This document shows positions 9,049 to 22,800 of a stretch of DNA of 64,000 nucleotides, piece after piece. The stretch spans positions 11,862,151 through 11,926,150 of the forward strand of contig NC_079420.1 of NCBI RefSeq assembly GCF_026213295.1, written 5' to 3'. Made by a program: the position numbers and the translations under genes. This DNA is from Gadus chalcogrammus. Taxonomy: Eukaryota > Chordata > Actinopteri > Gadiformes > Gadidae. Below the pieces are notes generated by a model. The model saw nothing but the letters and a program-made list of their open reading frames with translations, ran no database searches and was not told the origin of the DNA. How positions within the stretch are numbered: the stretch's first letter is position 1; every line of letters begins with the position of its first letter.

Positions 9049-12000
9049 ATGCTGGCCAGGAAGGGCCTGCTCCCGGACGGCTTCTTGTTGACCAGATTGG
9101 CCGAGAACTCGGCCAAGCCCTGCCGTGCCCGGCCCCGCCCCCACCGCGCCCGCTTCATCACCAAGAACGGCTCCTGCAACGTGGCCCACAAGAACATCAG
9201 AGAGCAGGTAGGCTCCTGACCTCCACCTCCTGACCCTGAACCTAACCCCCCACTGACCCTAACTCTGACCCCTGACCCTGACCCTCCCTGACTCTAACTC
9301 TGACCCGTGAACCCCCCAACCCCAGACTCTAGAGACTAGTCAAGAGAGGCTGCAGGGTCCTGGTGGTCCGGACTCTAGAGACTAGTCAAGAGAGGCTGCA
9401 GGGTCCTGGTGGTCCGGACTCTAGAGACTAGTCTTGAGAGGCTGCTGGGTCCCGGTGGTCCGGACTCTAGAGACTAGTCTTGAGAGGCTGCAGGGTCCCG
9501 GTGGTCCGGACTCTAGAGACTAGTCTTGAGAGGCTGCAGGGTCCTGGTGGTCCGGACTCTAGAGACTAGTCTTGAGAGGCTGCTGGGTCCCGGTGGTCCG
9601 GACTCTAGAGACTAGTCTTGAGAGGCTGCAGGGTCCTGGTGGTCCGGACTCTAGAGACTAGTCTTGAGAGGCTGCAGGGTCCTGGTGGTCCGGACTCTAG
9701 AGACTAGTCTTGAGAGGCTGCAGGGTCCTGGCGGTCTAGGCCGGACTCTAAGAGAGGGACTAATGGACTTATGGACTTATGGACTGATGGACCATCATCC
9801 GCTCAGGCCCGGCAACGGGCCAGTTGCCCCGGTAACGGGCAGCCTCACATCCTGCTCGGTATTTTATTGAGAATGCACTTAATGTTCGCACTTATTGTAT
9901 CTTGTACGTCCTGGTACTTAATGTATGCACCTATTGTGTGTTGTATGGCCTGGCACTTAAAATAGTACTTAGCATTGTGTAGCTTCTTATCGTAGCTATC
10001 TCTGTTGTATACAGGGAAAGGGTTAACCTTGATTGTTTGTGCTTGCCACTTGGTTCTATGAACATCCTTACTGTAGCGACAGAGATATATTGTTGTTTCT
10101 CTTTCTTCTGACAAATGGACCTATGTGTGTGGCTTTGGATAAAAGCATCTGCTAAACGCCCTGAATGAAACTCACTTAAAGCCTTCTTACAAACAAACTC
10201 CTGCGCATTATGTTTTATACATCGTGCATTATAGACTATGTATTAGACATTATCACATGGACCGTTTACAATATGGTAAACACAAGACTACCCCCCTATA
10301 CACACAACTTAGTATCACACAATACATAGGGACAAAAAATATAATAATACAATAAAATACCATCTTATGGTGCGTGGAAAAACAACATGAGCGTCTAGGG
10401 TACCTTTACTGTGAAGCCCCCTTCCTGTTCATAAACATGAGCATCAGGGTACCTTTAATGTGAAGCCCTCTTCCTGTTTGTAGGGTACCTTTATTGTGAA
10501 GCCCTCTTCCTGTTCGAAGGATACCTTTACTGTGAAGCCCTCTCCTCCTCCAGGGCCGCTTCCTGCAGGATGTTTTCACCACCATGGTGGACCTCAAGTG
10601 GCAGCACTCGCTGCTGATCTTCACCTCCTCCTTCCTTTGCTCCTGGATGCTGTTCGCCATGGCCTGGTGGCTCCTGGCCTTTGCCCACGGGGACCTGGAG
10701 CCCGTTGGGCCCAACGGGGGGCCCCCCGCCGTGCCCTGTGTCACACAGATCCACTCCTTCACCTCCGCCTTCCTCTTCTCCATCGAGGTCCAGGTCAGAA
10801 GACCTACTTCCTGTCAGAGGATGAACTTCCTGTCAGAGGATCTAATTTCTAGAGACAGGTCATTAAGGCGCAGGTAGGGCCCCTACCTGCGCCTTAATGA
10901 CCTGTCTCTGTACTGTCTAACCGTTAGACAGTACAGAGACAGATCATTGAGGAGCAGGTAGGGGTTGGACAATGAGATAGTGTCTGGTTGGTCGGTAACC
11001 ATCAGGTGAGTCTGGGTTACTAGGTAACCATCTTGTCCTGGTTACTAGGTAACCGTTCCATGGGTCTGGTTACTAGATAACCTTTCCTTGTGTCTGGTTG
11101 CTAGGTTACCTTTCCGTGTGTCTGGCTGCCATGTGACCTTCGCGTGTGTCCGGTTGCCAGGTTACCGTTGCGTGTGTCTGGTTGCCAGGTGACCGTTGCG
11201 TGTGTCTGGTTGCCAGGTGACCGTTGAGTGTGTGTGATTGACGGGTGACCGTTGCGTGTGTCTGGTTGCCAGGTGACCGTTGCGTGTGTCTGGTTATCAG
11301 GTGACCGTTGCGTGTGTCTGGTTGCCAGGTGACCGTTGAGTGTGTGTGGTTGACGGGTGACCGTTGCGTGTGTCTGGTTGCCAGGTAACCATCGGATTCG
11401 GGGGCCGCATGGTGACGGAGGAGTGCCCGCTGGCCATCACGGTGCTCATCGTGCAGAACATCCTGGGGCTGATCATCAACGCCGTGATGCTGGGCTGCGT
11501 CTTCATGAAGACGGCGCAGGCCAACCGCCGCGCAGAGACACTCATCTTCTCCCGCAACGCTGTCATCGCCCTGCGCAACGGCCGGCCCACCTTCATGTTC
11601 CGCCTGGGCGACCTCAGGAAGAGCATGATCATCTCCGCCACCGTGCAGCTGCAGGTCAACCCCCTGACCCAACACATGACCCTTGACCCCGACCCCTCAC
11701 CCTTACATCTGACCCTAACCTTAATCCTAACCTTGACTTCTGATACCAACACCTGGCCATTTCCTCTGACCCCCACCCCTCACCCTAACCATGAACTCTG
11801 ACCCCTCACCCTAACCATGAACTCTGACCCCTCACCCTAACCACTGGCCCCAACACCTAAACCTGTCTTCTGACCCCCACACCTGACCCCCACACCTGAC
11901 CCCTAACCCCACCCCTCACCCTAACCCCTGACCTCTGACCCCTCCCCTCAGGTGGTCCGTAAGGCGGTGACGTCAGAGGGCGAGGTGATCCCGGTCAGCC

Positions 12001-13074
12001 AGATGGACATCCAGGTGGAGAACCCGCTGCACAGCAACGGGATCTTCCTTGTGTCGCCGCTGGTCATCAGCCACACCATCCAGCGCGGGAGCCCGCTCTA
12101 CGAGCTCTCCGCCCAGTCGCTGGCCAGCGAGGACCTGGAGGTCATCGTCATCCTGGAAGGTCGGCCGCCTGATGTACCTCCCCTCATTAGGAATCTACAA
12201 ATTAACCAATTTGAATCAGATATCTGTTGATCCATTGGTTCAGAATCTTCCCCAACCCACCCCTGCTCCTCTCCTCTCTCCACCCGAGAACGGAGGTGGG
12301 GGGCGGTGGGAGCAGGGCCTCAGCTGATTGGCCGCCGTGTGTGATTGACAGGCATGGTGGAGACCACGGCCTCACCTGATTGGCTGCTGTGTGCGATCGA
12401 CAGGCGTGGTGGAGACCACGGCCTCACCTGATTGGCCGCTGTGTATGATTGACAGGCGTGGTGGAGACCACGGCCTCACCTGATTGGCCGCTGTGTATGA
12501 TTGACAGGTGTGGTGGAGACCACGGCCTCACCTGATTGGCCGCTGTGTGTGATCGACAGACCACTGTGTGTGATTGAGAGGCCACTGTGTGTGATTGACA
12601 GGCCGCTGTTTGTGATTGACAGGCGTGGTGGAGACCACAGGGATCACCATGCAGGCCCGCAGCTCGTACACGCCGGACGAGATCCTGTGGGGGCGGCGCT
12701 TCGTGTCCATCCTGTCGGAGGAGGACGGCCGCTACTGCGTCGACTACTCCAAGTTCGGCAACACGGCGCCGGTCCGCATGTCGTCGCTGAGCGCCCAGGA
12801 GCTGGACGCCACGCGGGGGGGCCAGGAGCCTGGGGGCCCGGGGGCCGGGGGACAGCCGCAAGGCTGGGGCCTGGTCCGGGCCGGCAGGGGGGGGTTCAGG
12901 AGGGGAGCGGGAGGGGGAGGGGAGCGCAGCTGCTACCCTAGCCCCGCCCCTCAGCCCTGGGATGGCCAATCGGAGAAAGGGGAGGAGGAGCCACCGGCAG
13001 TGGGGGCGGAGAGGAAAGGACAGAAGAAGACAGTCCAGCTGGAGGTGATTGGCCCTCAGGATGAGGAGCAGTGA
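9049..13074 (+). CDS. Kir6-type ATP-sensitive K+ channel subunit (kcnj8/kcnj11 family)
   Basis: Five coding exons: 9049-9207, 10554-10793, 11385-11654, 11952-12159 and 12623-13074, giving 442 aa with phases 0, 0, 0, 1. Kir6 subunits form the pore of plasma-membrane KATP channels with SUR partners. Visible landmarks are the N-terminus [12 protein letters not shown], the slide-helix segment [15 protein letters not shown], outer helix [14 protein letters not shown], filter TIGFGGRM, inner helix [16 protein letters not shown], and the cytoplasmic blocks [10 protein letters not shown] and VDYSKFGNT. The Kir6.2 ATP-site residues R50, K185 and G334 have counterparts here (NIREQ, DLRKS, SKFGN). Core residues look closer to Kir6.1, while CNVAHK resembles Kir6.2, so a fish Kir6 paralogue is possible. 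The last ~90 residues are Gly/Arg-rich and unlike either, and the RKR retention signal is not seen. Mammalian KCNJ11 has an intronless coding region; four coding introns here is notable. Confidence 0.93.
9330..9755. repeat. ~46-bp minisatellite, Kir6 intron 1
   Basis: Nine units share GACTCTAGAGACTAGTC, GAGAGGCTGCAGGGTCC and GGTGGTCCG. Confidence 0.97.
9845..10175 (-). repeat. Teleost dispersed repeat, copy 1
   Basis: On the minus strand it begins with GGCGTTTAGCAGATGCTTTT and ATCCAAAGC, then follows the same ~300-bp text as the copies at 21.79-22.09 kb and 40.49-40.73 kb (for example GGATGTTCATAGAA). The opening is widespread in fish genomes. Its class cannot be fixed here. Confidence 0.8.
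10395..10550. repeat. ~40-bp minisatellite before Kir6 exon 2
   Basis: Four units of GGTACCTTTA and TGTGAAGCCCTCTTCCTGTT run up to the polypyrimidine tract of the exon 2 acceptor at 10553. Confidence 0.9.
10851..10942. repeat. Two overlapping perfect palindromes in Kir6 intron 2
   Basis: Arms 10851-10879 and 10881-10909 (29 bp each, one-base centre) are exact inverse complements. Arms 10902-10921 and 10923-10942 (20 bp each, one-base centre) are too, and they overlap the first. From 10936 a degenerate further copy of the first arm follows (ATCATTGAGGAGCAGGTAGG). Confidence 0.95.
10965..11384. repeat. Minisatellite copying the Kir6 exon 3 acceptor
   Basis: Early units read GGTTACTAG followed by GTAACC, later ones (28-bp spacing) GGTTGCCAG followed by GTGACCGTTGC. 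The real junction is GGTTGCCAG followed by GTAACCATCGG. About 14 acceptor-like copies precede the true site at 11384. Confidence 0.9.
11660..11950. repeat. Degenerate CCCTAACC/CCCTGACC repeats, Kir6 intron 3
   Basis: The whole intron is made of loosely repeated CCTCACCCTAACC and TGACCCC words. No other content is seen. Confidence 0.8.
12335..12622. repeat. 52-bp minisatellite copying the Kir6 exon 5 acceptor
   Basis: Exon-like starts at 12352, 12404, 12456 and 12508 are exactly 52 bp apart. Each shows GAYYGACAG followed by GCGTGGTGGAGACCAC (with one-base variants), which equals the true junction at 12622/12623. Shorter partial units fill 12555-12620. Confidence 0.95.
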
Positions 13075-13292
13075 GGGGGAGGTGTGGGAGGTGGGGACCA
13101 AAGGTTACCTGCTGCTAAGGTGTATTGCGATGTTTTAGGATATTTTTAGATATATATCAAATCTATTTTTGTTACTGAGTTGCACCATTCTGGATATCAC
13201 AGTTAATGGTTTAGATAAATCCTTAATAGTTTGGATATTTAGTGATTCATCCTCATTTATAAACTCTTAATGTCATTATTATTGTTATGATT

Positions 13293-13357
13293 ATTAAAAG
13301 TATTCCAGACCAATAACACTCACTTCAATCAAATGTCAGTTTGTGGAAACATTTAAT
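13293..13357. terminator. Facing poly(A) signals of Kir6 and CD59 genes
   Basis: ATTAAA on the plus strand at 13293-13298 lies 219 nt past the Kir6 stop. ATTAAA on the minus strand at 13357-13352 lies about 119 nt past the CD59 stop. Both are inferred ends of convergent transcripts. Confidence 0.4.
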
Positions 13358-13475
13358 GAATTGTGTTTTTCCAGTTATTTGATAAACATCTAAAAATAAA
13401 CAGACTCAAAGCGCATCCTGTTGCTCTTAGCGACGGTACGAAGAGTCAACGAGTTACGGTCATGAACGGGGCCTT

Positions 13476-15214
<1,739 letters not shown>

Positions 15215-15754
15215 CCTCACACCTGGTCCTCAGACACGTCGAGAAGGTAAAGAGGAGGAGGAGGAGAGGAGGAGGAGGTCAACGGAGGAGAAGGTCAACA
15301 GAGGAGAAGCTAGAGAGCAGAGCAGCAGACTCCCGGAGACGCGGAGGCAGCAGACAGACTCTCCTCGTCCAGACAGACCAGCTCAGAGTCACAGCAGCTC
15401 TTTGTCCACACGTCCACAAAGGCCCTTTCTCCTGCCTCCTCCTCGGTCACACATCTGGAACAATCCCTGGCACCGCTCCTCAGACCGCACCTCCTCCTCT
15501 GCAGCGCTCATCTTCATCCTATTGCGCATCCTCATCCTCACAATATACCTCCTCCTCCCCCATCACCTCCTAGGGTCACCAGTAACACCAGTAACACCTC
15601 CACCCCCAGCAGCACCTCCTCCTCCTCACCCCTCTCCCCCAGGCTGCTCCTCCCCCCTAAGGACAGTGGTGGCAGTGTGGGCCGCGCCGGGCACCGGCTG
15701 GCACCACCGCCTCCAGCCCCCTGGGGATAGAGCCCTCTGTGTGCGCTGGCCACA
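15215..15754. other. Upstream region of the CD59 gene
   Basis: It contains an AG-rich stretch (15240-15310) and a CT-rich stretch (15410-15660) and is the likely 5' UTR and promoter side of the CD59 gene. No further exon was recognised. Confidence 0.35.
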
Positions 15755-16212
15755 ACACCCTCTATGAAGACATGAACAGCCCCCCAACACCCTCTATGAA
15801 GACATGAACAGCCCCCAACACCCTCTATGAAGACATGAACAGCCCCTACACCCTCTATGAAGACATGAACAGCCCCCAACACCCTCTATGAAGACATGAA
15901 CAGCCCCCTACACCCTCTATGAAGACATGAAGGGCCCCCAACACCCTCTATGAAGACATGAACAGCCCCCCCCCTACACCCTCTATGAAGACATGAACAG
16001 CCCCCTACACCCTCTATGAAGACATGAACAGCCCCCTACACCCTCTATGAAGACATGAACAGCCCCCACACCCTCTATGAAGACATGAACGGCCCCCACA
16101 CCCTCTATGAAGACATGAACAGCCCCCAACACCCTCTATGAAGACATGAAGGGCCCCCAACACCCTCTATGAAGACATGAACAGCCCCCACACCCTCTAT
16201 GAAGACATGAGC
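15755..16212. repeat. ~30-bp minisatellite between CD59 and prdm11
   Basis: About 15 units of ACACCCTCTATGAAGACATG and AACAGCCCC. Confidence 0.98.
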
Positions 16213-16510
16213 TGGACCAACCATGCCTAGTTTATATCATATGAAGGTATAGTGTTCGCATCACCTAAACACTTGATACTTATTGAAAGGAAACTATTAT
16301 CCATAATCAACACGCTGCTTAAATTAAATGTGAGGCAATAAGTAACAATTATATTACTTATATTATATTTTCTCTTCAGTAGCTCAGCAAATTGTGTAAA
16401 ACGTAAAGATTTAGAGCTTATTGTACCACCAGAATATTTCCTCAGTGTGAAGCCCTTAGTTAAGGAGATACAAACGTTAGATGACATGCTCCCATCATAG
16501 CTTCAGCTCC

Positions 16511-16516
16511 TTTATT
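16511..16516 (-). terminator. Candidate poly(A) signal of prdm11
   Basis: AATAAA on the minus strand, about 300 nt past the prdm11 stop at 16815. Confidence 0.45.
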
Positions 16517-16619
16517 ACCTTGTGTACAAACATTCCTTGTGTGCACATTCTCTGATTGTTCCCGTACAACATTCATTATTTCACACGTTTCTTGTACATT
16601 CAGATGGAATAAAACGTGT

Positions 16620-16825
16620 TGAACAGGGGAAAGGTCAGGTATCAGGGTGAAAAGTCAGGTATCAGGGTGAAAAGTCAGGTATCAGGGTCAGAGGTCAGTT
16701 TTCAGTGTCAAAGGTCAGGTATCATGGTGGAAGGTCAGGTATCATGGTGGAAGGTCAGGTATCAGGGTCAAAGGTCAGGATTCAGGGTCAAAGGTCAGGT
16801 ATCAGGGTCCAAGGTCAGGTATCGG
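16620..16825. repeat. ~21-bp minisatellite at the end of prdm11
   Basis: About ten units of AAGGTCAGGTATCAGGGTCA. The array runs into the last codons of prdm11 (stop at 16815). Confidence 0.95.
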
Positions 16826-19800
16826 GCAAGATGTCTGTATTAGCGTCGCTGGACTCATGTTGAGATTTCGATATCCTGTTTATGATCTCAGCTGAGAGCA
16901 AGGAGGAGCTCCCAGACTTCTCCTCGAACCAGGAGTCCAGAGCTCGCTTCCCGTCAAAGCTGGCGATGGGCGGCCCGTTGATGGCCAGGGTGAGCAGGTC
17001 GTTCATCGGGTCCAGACCCAGCCTGGAGCGGCTGTTCTGGTACATCTTCTGCAAGGAGCCTCTGCCTCTCTCACAGCAGACGGTGGACGTGGGCAGCACC
17101 TGCACCAGCTGGGCGACCCGACACAAAAGAGGAAAGCGCTGTCTGTGCTTGCAGAGGTGACCTAGAAGCTCTTTGGAGCCGATGCTGCAGAAGTCGGCTT
17201 TCAGACTTCTCCACTCCACCAGCAGGTTGCCCTGGGCCTCTGACCTCGCCTGGCCCTCACAGGGGACCGATGGAATGGACTCCAGATGGTTGAATATCAA
17301 AAGGATCTCCTCATCCCCATACGAGTGCAGGTCCTCGGTGGTCCGGGGCCAGGAGGAGAAGTCCAGCACCCGGCAGGCTCTGGCCAGAGGACTGCTCAGG
17401 GGGTCCAGTCTCTGGGACAAGATGCCCTGGCTCCTCCGGCAGATCTTCTCTCGAATGGCCTGGAACTTGGACTCTGCGACACACAGGTTCTTCAGAGCGA
17501 CACCGTTGAAACTTTCACGGAAGTTCTCTTCAAACTCCTGCAGGTACTCCCCAGGACGATCCACAAGCTGCCCGATCTCCACCATCGACTCCTCGATCCG
17601 GTCGTTCACCTGCGATACCAGGAGGTAGTCGCCCTGGAAGGTAAACGCCAAACGAGACAGAACAGCGATGACGTCCAGGAGGAAATAGATGAGCTTTACC
17701 GACTGGTAGTCCAGCAGGAAGTGGAGGAGTGTGAGGGCGACGGCGGCGGCGTCGGCCTTCTGCGTCTGGCGGCTGACATCCTTCAGATGACCCACCACCT
17801 CCAGGTAGTCCTTGATGAGGGCGTTGACGACGTTCGGCTCCCCGATGATCCAACGAACGGCTCGGATGTCTCCGAGGAACTCCATCTCCTCCGACAGCGT
17901 GGGCGCGGTCAGGCGGAGCTCGGCCATCATACGAGGGGAGTAGCGGTAGAAACCCAGGAGCTGCTTCAGGTTGTTCTCCAAGTCCTCCAGGCAGGACAGC
18001 TCCTTGCCACTGATGACATCCAACACCTCCAGATGAGGCCGGTGGATCATGACGGGAAGGGAGAGGAGCCAGGGGAGAACCCTCTGCAGGGCGACAAACA
18101 TACTGCCTCGCATGCCTGTTGACATGGGGGCACCGTCCATCCCCACGCCGACCACCAGCAAGTCCTGGAACCGAAGGCCAAAGACACAGAACGCCCGCTC
18201 GATGGCTTGGAGATAGCCATCAGCGCTGGCCTGGCTCAGCTTCTGCAGCGAGAGGAACTCTGTGTTGGGGGAACCGTCGTTTGTAGTGAACTGGACGTAG
18301 AAGGCCACCGTGTCTGGAAACAGGTCCTCATTCTGACAGTCCATGAGGACGCTGAGGAACGGAGACAAACGCATCTTCTCTGCGAGGTCTTCCCTTAAGG
18401 TGCGGGCGATGTGATGAACGAGGATCTGGCAATCTCCTTCGTTGAGGTACTGCTCCACCACCTTCAGCTCACACCTCCTCAGCAGCTCCGCCAGCGGCCG
18501 GAGGTCCGAGAAGGGCCGGCCCTCCACGGCCAGGTGGTAGGCGGCGTTGAAGAGCACCGTCATGCTCCGGCACATCTCCTCCGTCTTCTCGGGGTGCATG
18601 CGCAGCTTGTACAGCTGCAGACACTTCTTGTGCAGGTTGCTCTGGCTGTGCAGCTTGATGGTGTGGATCTTGAACTGCTTGGAGCCCATGATGAAGGCCG
18701 ACGTGCGCGCCGACTGCACCGTGTACTGCCGGCACACGTGGCACCACATCTCGTTGAGCGCCGGCGAGTAGCGCAGGAACCAGAACTTCCTCAGCCACTC
18801 CTGCTTGAAGCGGCGGGTGCGGCGGTGCGGCAGTTTGGACGAGTCACCGGCTGAGATGAGCGGGTCGGCGTTGAAGGACTCGTCAGCTGAGTCGAGGTCC
18901 TGGTCCTCTTCGTCCAGGACCATCTGGGAGGGGGTCAGCGGGTCCATGTCTAGACGCCATGAGGGGAAAGGTCAGCTAGTTATCCAATGCTACACGCTTA
19001 TAGTTAGACACACACTAGATAGTTAAAGTTAACTAGTGCCCCTTTTCCAACGACAGTACCAGCTCAACTCGCCTCGACCTGCTTTTTTTCTGCGTTTCGA
19101 TCGGCAAAATTAGGTACCTGGTACTTTTTAGTCTCACCTCCGTCGAGGTTCCAAAAGAGCTGATCCTATACTTTTGTGTGATGTAAACAGGCTGCTGGCC
19201 ACTGATTGGCCAGAGAGTGACGTGGTTAAGTACATCACTGCAAATTCGCACATGCGTGCTATGACGACCCGCCCACGTTGAAGAGGTACTTTATAGATGG
19301 AAACACAACGTGCCTGGAAAAAACTGAAGTCGTGGCACGCTAATTCGTGGCAGGTTGAGCTGGTACTGCTGGTGGAACGGGGGCTTAGCTAGTGTTGACC
19401 ATAGGGTTAGATTAATGGGTTAGGGTAAGATAACTGGGTTAGGGTTAGATGAATGGGTGAAGGTTAGATGAATGGGTGAGGGTAAGGTTTAGATGAATGG
19501 GTGAGGGTAAGGGTTAGATGAATGGGTGAGGGTAAGGGTTAGATGAATGGGTGAGGGTAATGTTTGGATGAATGGATAAGGGTAAGGGTTAGATGAATGG
19601 GTGAGGGTAATGTTTGGATGAATGGATAAGGGTAAGGGTTAGATGAATGGGTGAGGTTAAGGGTTAGATGAATGGGTGAGGTCAAGGGTTAGATGAATGG
19701 GTGAGGGTAAGGGTTAGATGAATGGGTAAGGGTAAGGTTTGGATAAATGGGTGAGGGAAAGGGTAAGATGAATGAGGTTCTAGATGGTCTAGATGTTCCA

Positions 19801-22800
19801 GAAGATCATGACTAACCACGGAGGTCTTCTATTGGTCCTTGCTCCGGGTTTGGGGGCGTAGCTGGGTCCATCTCCTTCCCTCTTAGCAGGTGAAGCTCTG
19901 CCTCCAGCTGGAAGATTCTCAGCCTCAGTTTGATGCAGTTGGGACACGAAGAGGTGGAGGACTGCTCCTGCTCCTCCTCCTCCTCCACCTTCACCGGTCG
20001 CAGGGCCTCTGCAGACAGACGCCTTCTCTTGCCCAGTCGGCTGGGCGGAGGACCTGAGAGAGGCTTGAGGCCGGGTTGGCTCTCCAGAAAGGCCTGGACT
20101 CTTCTGGAGGCGGAGTCAGTCTCCGTCCTGTCAGCAGCAGGAGGAGCCTCGCCGTCGGGGCCCCGCCAACACTGCAGACCCCCCCGTCTCCAGTCAGACC
20201 CTGGAACAGAGCAGCAGGTCTGAGGGAAACACCTGGTCCAGCAGGTAGCCTTGGAACAACAACGGTAACCTGGGTAACAACTAGGGGTGTGCCAAATAAT
20301 CGTCATGACGATGCATCGCGATTCTAATTTTCACGATCTACTGCATCGATTGTTGACGCCAAGAATCGATTATAAATTTAAAAAAATGAATAATTAAAAA
20401 AAAAAAAAGATTTTTTTTTTTTTTTTTTATATAGTTTTATAAAGCCTATTCACTTTTTGTGGCATCAGTTTGTCCTCTTATGTTTATGAAGTGATATTGT
20501 TGTTATAATGGCAGCTACTTCCAAAAGGGGAAATGTTTGAATGTTTTCATTTCATTGGTTTAAAGGACCACTGAGGCCATGTAAACGGCACTGATTATCC
20601 TTATTTTGTTATTTTAAGTTTTATAGATCCTTAGCACTTCTTGTCAGTGTATCCAGTAATAGTCGTTTCAATAAATACAGCTATGTATGAATTGAGTTGC
20701 TTTGAGTTATCAATTGAACACACTATCCAGATCATACACAGCCAGTCAGCCACTGGTAATGGCTTAATTTTTTTAACAGTGTTCAGTGAAAATTCGCAAT
20801 GCATCGCAATGCATCGCAATAATTCAAGTATCGCGATGCATCGTGATAAAATCGCATCGTGGCATGTGAATCGTGATACGAATCGAATCGTGACTTCTTT
20901 GGCAATACCCACCCCTAGTAACAACACTGGTAACCTCTTTATCAACACCCGTCCCCTTTAATGAGATGCAGGATCAGGTCCCGGTGGTTAAGGAGCAGGT
21001 GGGGGATCAGCCTCCTGCTCTAGGAGGTCTACAGGGCGGGATGGAACCCAGAACCTTTCCATCTCTCCCTGCTGTCCTCCCACACACCGACCAACCAGGG
21101 GCAGCCGCACACCCCGCAGGGCTCACCTGGGTGGAGGCTGCAGTCGATGCTCTGCTCTGATAGGCTGTGCAGGCGTGTGATGTAGTCGTCTCCGTACCAC
21201 ACCCGCAGCCGGTTGCCAGGCAACAGTGGCCGGCTGGCGCTGAAGTACAGCTGTCCCCCGCGCTGGAACGCTGTCAGGTTCCGCTCCGTGTTCTCCGACG
21301 AGATTCGCACGTACCTGTCGGAGGAACAAACGTTCTAAGGTTCCTGAGAGAGGAACGCATGTTATAAACTCCCAGCCCAGGGTCTGCTCTAACCCCTCTG
21401 GGAAAGAACTCCTGTCCCCCTGGTTACTGGTTCTCCTGGTTCTCCTTGTTATAAGCTGAATACCTCATCCAGTTGGCTTTGGTTTCGTCGCTCCCATCAA
21501 TGGAGTGATAAGAGTTGTTGACATCAACGATCTGCAGAGAACAACACAAGGCATGGTGAATCATGTTGTCATTATTACACTAGATATATTAATAGATCAT
21601 TCTTTAAATATCTACACATTAATCTGATGCTAGAATCCAAAGCAGTTTACAAGATTCAGGACGGGCAGGAATGACTTTACGATCGCTTTGAATCACGTTG
21701 GACAAAGAGTCAACTAACGCACCCAACTGAGAGGTCAACTAACCCTACCAACTGAGTAATAATAATAATCCTAAGTATCGACCACATTTACATTTAGGGT
21801 GTTTAGCAGATGCTTTTATCCAAAGCGACTTACATAAGTCTATTTATCATAAGAAAGAGAAACAACAATATATCGCTGTCAGTACAGAAAGGATGTTCAT
21901 AGAAACAAGTGGCAAGCACTAACAATCACTAGGCTAACCCATTCCCCGTATACAACAGAGATAGCTAGGATAAGACACTTCGCAATGCTACATTGTGAAG
22001 TACAATTTTTGTGTGCCAGGACGAACAACACACATTAAGTGTGTAGATTAAGCACCAGGACGTACGACATACAGTAAGTGCGTACAGTAGCAGGCTAACA
22101 ACGATCCTGGGTACTCACGATCCAGGAGTGTGCGGTGGAGCGGTCCCTGGGGACCAGCTCTCCCTCGTAGGGCCCGAACACGGCCCCCTGGGGGATTCTC
22201 TGGGCCCCGCAGCGCACCTCCACCTGACCCCCCTCCGACCCCACCCGCAGGCCAGGGGGGGCGGAGCGCAGCGCCCGGCCGGCGTGGCCCGGGGGGGCGG
22301 GGCTGTCCTGGATCAGGAGCGGAGGCCCGTGGGCGGGGCACCGCGAGAGGAAGGGCTGCTGGCACTGCGGGCAGACTGGGAGCAGTGGGAGCAGTGGGGG
22401 GTCTGACTCAGTCAACGGGGCCGGTATCAGGGGGTCCCAGCAGAACCTCCTCCGGAGATATCAATCTGGTGTTCTGATTGGCAGACGCACTTTGCGTGAA
22501 TAATCAAAGATCTTTTGCCTAATTGCTTCTGGTTTAGAATTCCAAAAGGAGGTTGTTAACAGGAGCTTGAAGCTGCCTGTTGTTTTGTTATGTCCACCTA
22601 CATGTGTGCTGGATAGATCAGTCTACCAGCCTACCCAGTGGACTGTAGCAAACTTTGCTTATCTATCCGTCACACATCTAGGTGGACACGCCCACCTGTG
22701 ATGTCGTAAGGGGCTGATTTCCAAAACGGCTTGTAAGGCTAATCACACCACACCTGGTGGCATGCCATGAGACCTTTAATACAAGTACTCACATATGAGT

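Noticed and set aside
17286..18122. 278-codon plus frame within the prdm11 last exon
   Set aside because: An opposite-strand shadow; the minus frame has clear hAT-domain similarity and the plus frame none.
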